Source: an uncultured Pseudomonadota bacterium
GTDB taxonomy: Bacteria; Bdellovibrionota_B; Oligoflexia; Oligoflexales; Bog-1112
Length of the DNA stretch: 14,045 bases
Assembly: GCA_937896265.1 (NCBI GenBank)
Contig: CALBMD010000261.1
Location: 1-14,045, forward strand
Direction: 5' to 3'
Positions 13,060-14,045 of the stretch are shown here, piece after piece. The notes under the pieces are model-generated. The model had not been told where the DNA came from, did not search any database, and was given only the letters and a program-made list of their open reading frames with translations. Position 1 is the stretch's first letter; every line of letters starts with the position of its first letter. The position numbers and the translations under genes are program-made.

Positions 13060-14045
13060 TTATTCTTCGCTTTGTTCCCTGTGAATCAAATCATGAAAAA
13101 CAGTCTCAATTTGGGCGTTTTCATAGAGCACTCTATAGACAGCGCTGCAAATTGGCAGATCAACTTTGTGCTTTTCTGCTAGTAGATATACTGATCTAGC
13201 TGTTTGCACGCCTTCTGCTATAGAACCCAAAGACATTAAAATCTCGGCAAGCGGCCTACCTATAGCTAAATTAAAGCCAACACGAAAATTTCTACTTTGA
13301 TTTGAAGAGCAAGAAAGAGAAAGATCACCCACGCCACCTAGACCACAAAAAGTTCTCTCTTTTGCGCCAAGTGTAACACCAAGACGCATAATCTCAGCCA
13401 ACCCTCGAGTCAACAAAGCTGCTTTCGAATTGTCTTGAAACCCCAAACCATTACAAGCACCTGCGGCTATAGCTATCACATTTTTAAGTGCTCCTGAAAG
13501 TTCAAGGCCAACAGGATCACGGTTGGAATAAATACGTAGCTTAGGTGTGTGAAACAAACTTTGAATTTGTTTGACTTTCAGCTGATTTTGACCAGCTAGT
13601 GCCAAGGCCGTAGGCAGCTGTTGCGCAATTTCTGCAGCAAAACTTGGTCCAGATAAGACTAAGATATCTTTAGCTAAAACTCCAAGCTCAGCGAGAAGTT
13701 GTGAAGGAAATAAGAGACTGTTCTGCTCAATACCCTTGACAGTAGAAACTACTGTTGCATCAGGAGCAAGGTACGGCAAAGCAAGGGGTAAAACAGCTCG
13801 AAGAAACTGAGTCGGTACAGCAACAACCAAAATCTCAATCTTCGAAGTTAACGCATCAAAGTTAGAAAATCCTAGCAGATTATCCGGCAACCTTTGATCA
13901 GCCAGGTAATCTGGGTTTAAATGCTTTTCACTAATAGCCCGCGCAATGTGCTCTTTTCTTGCCCAGATTTGGGTGGCATGACCCTTTCGTGCCAAATGCA
14001 AGGCCAGGCAGGTACCAAAATTACCAGCACCTAAAACAACAATCT
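13060..14045 (-). CDS. gpsA: glycerol-3-phosphate dehydrogenase [NAD(P)+] GpsA (5' end cut by the window)
   Basis: GpsA reduces dihydroxyacetone phosphate to sn-glycerol 3-phosphate, the backbone for phospholipids, in the cytoplasm. The frame stays open to the window edge. Translation before the TTG at 13999-14001 gives IVVLGAGNFGTCLA, which holds the GxGNxG dinucleotide-binding loop, so that TTG is an internal leucine codon and not the start. About 327 residues are visible; only the first few are missing, against about 330-340 in the family. Other landmarks are VVAVPTQFLR, TVKGIEQ, LSGPSFAAEIAQQLPTA, the catalytic-lysine stretch ELSGALKNVIAIAAG, and GLGGVGDLSLSCSSNQSRN for substrate binding. 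It is convergent with sodB. Nothing unusual is seen. Confidence 0.96.
   Translation of the reverse strand, partial: IVVLGAGNFGTCLALHLARKGHATQIWARKEHIARAISEKHLNPDYLADQRLPDNLLGFSNFDALTSKIEILVVAVPTQFLRAVLPLALPYLAPDATVVSTVKGIEQNSLLFPSQLLAELGVLAKDILVLSGPSFAAEIAQQLPTALALAGQNQLKVKQIQSLFHTPKLRIYSNRDPVGLELSGALKNVIAIAAGACNGLGFQDNSKAALLTRGLAEIMRLGVTLGAKERTFCGLGGVGDLSLSCSSNQSRNFRVGFNLAIGRPLAEILMSLGSIAEGVQTARSVYLLAEKHKVDLPICSAVYRVLYENAQIETVFHDLIHREQSEE

Noticed and set aside
13999..14001. TTG as the gpsA start codon
   Set aside because: The frame continues upstream and encodes the essential GAGNFG dinucleotide-binding loop, so the real start lies beyond the window.
1..14045. tRNA, rRNA, CRISPR array, insertion sequence, prophage or origin of replication
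   Set aside because: No repeat-spacer series, transposase, RNA-gene-like segment or origin-type repeat cluster was found; intergenic gaps are too short (145 bases or less) to hold most of these.

Overview
The window looks like an ordinary chromosomal segment of a Gram-negative, AT-rich bacterium. Two lipoproteins with lipoboxes, a Tol-Pal-style envelope gene, a LysM protein and a membrane-anchored peptidyl-prolyl isomerase all imply a periplasm and outer membrane. The mix of genes, including a bacterial topoisomerase VI, would fit Bdellovibrionota (Bdellovibrio/Oligoflexus-type organisms) or other former 'deltaproteobacteria'. That placement is an inference from gene content, and nothing in the window fixes the taxon. 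Coding density is very high: apart from intergenic gaps of at most about 145 bases, every base lies in a recognisable gene. I see no tRNA, rRNA, CRISPR array, IS element, integrase or phage gene.

Layout. (1) Bases 1-2432, + strand, are an envelope cluster: the last 20 codons of an upstream gene whose end resembles a TolB-type propeller strand, a YbgF/CpoB-like coiled-coil/TPR lipoprotein with its own extended -10 promoter, and a LysM lipoprotein starting at TTG. (2) Bases 2442-2954, - strand, hold a small exported protein of unknown function. (3) Bases 3100-4919, + strand, hold dprA and a short CpaF/VirB11-type secretion ATPase joined by an ATGA stop/start overlap. (4) Bases 4923-12344, - strand, are a tightly packed run read in the order top6B, top6A, mfd, PpiC-type isomerase, with gaps of 16, 26 and 18 bases, and so probably one operon. 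(5) Bases 12462-13040, + strand, hold iron superoxide dismutase, divergent from top6B. (6) Bases 13060-14045, - strand, hold gpsA, cut by the window end a few codons short of its start.

How the genes work together. The most distinctive part is the apparent DNA-topology/repair operon. A complete type IIB topoisomerase (topoisomerase VI, common in archaea and plants but sporadic in bacteria), with its ATPase and cleavage motifs intact, is placed directly upstream of the transcription-repair coupling factor Mfd. The second notable pair is the DNA-uptake/recombination protein DprA, translationally coupled to an orphan secretion/pilus-type ATPase. The first cluster fits outer-membrane and peptidoglycan maintenance. 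sodB and gpsA are housekeeping genes. I found no clear case of a wholly new system. The Topo VI-Mfd operon and the dprA-ATPase couple are the two arrangements worth following up.
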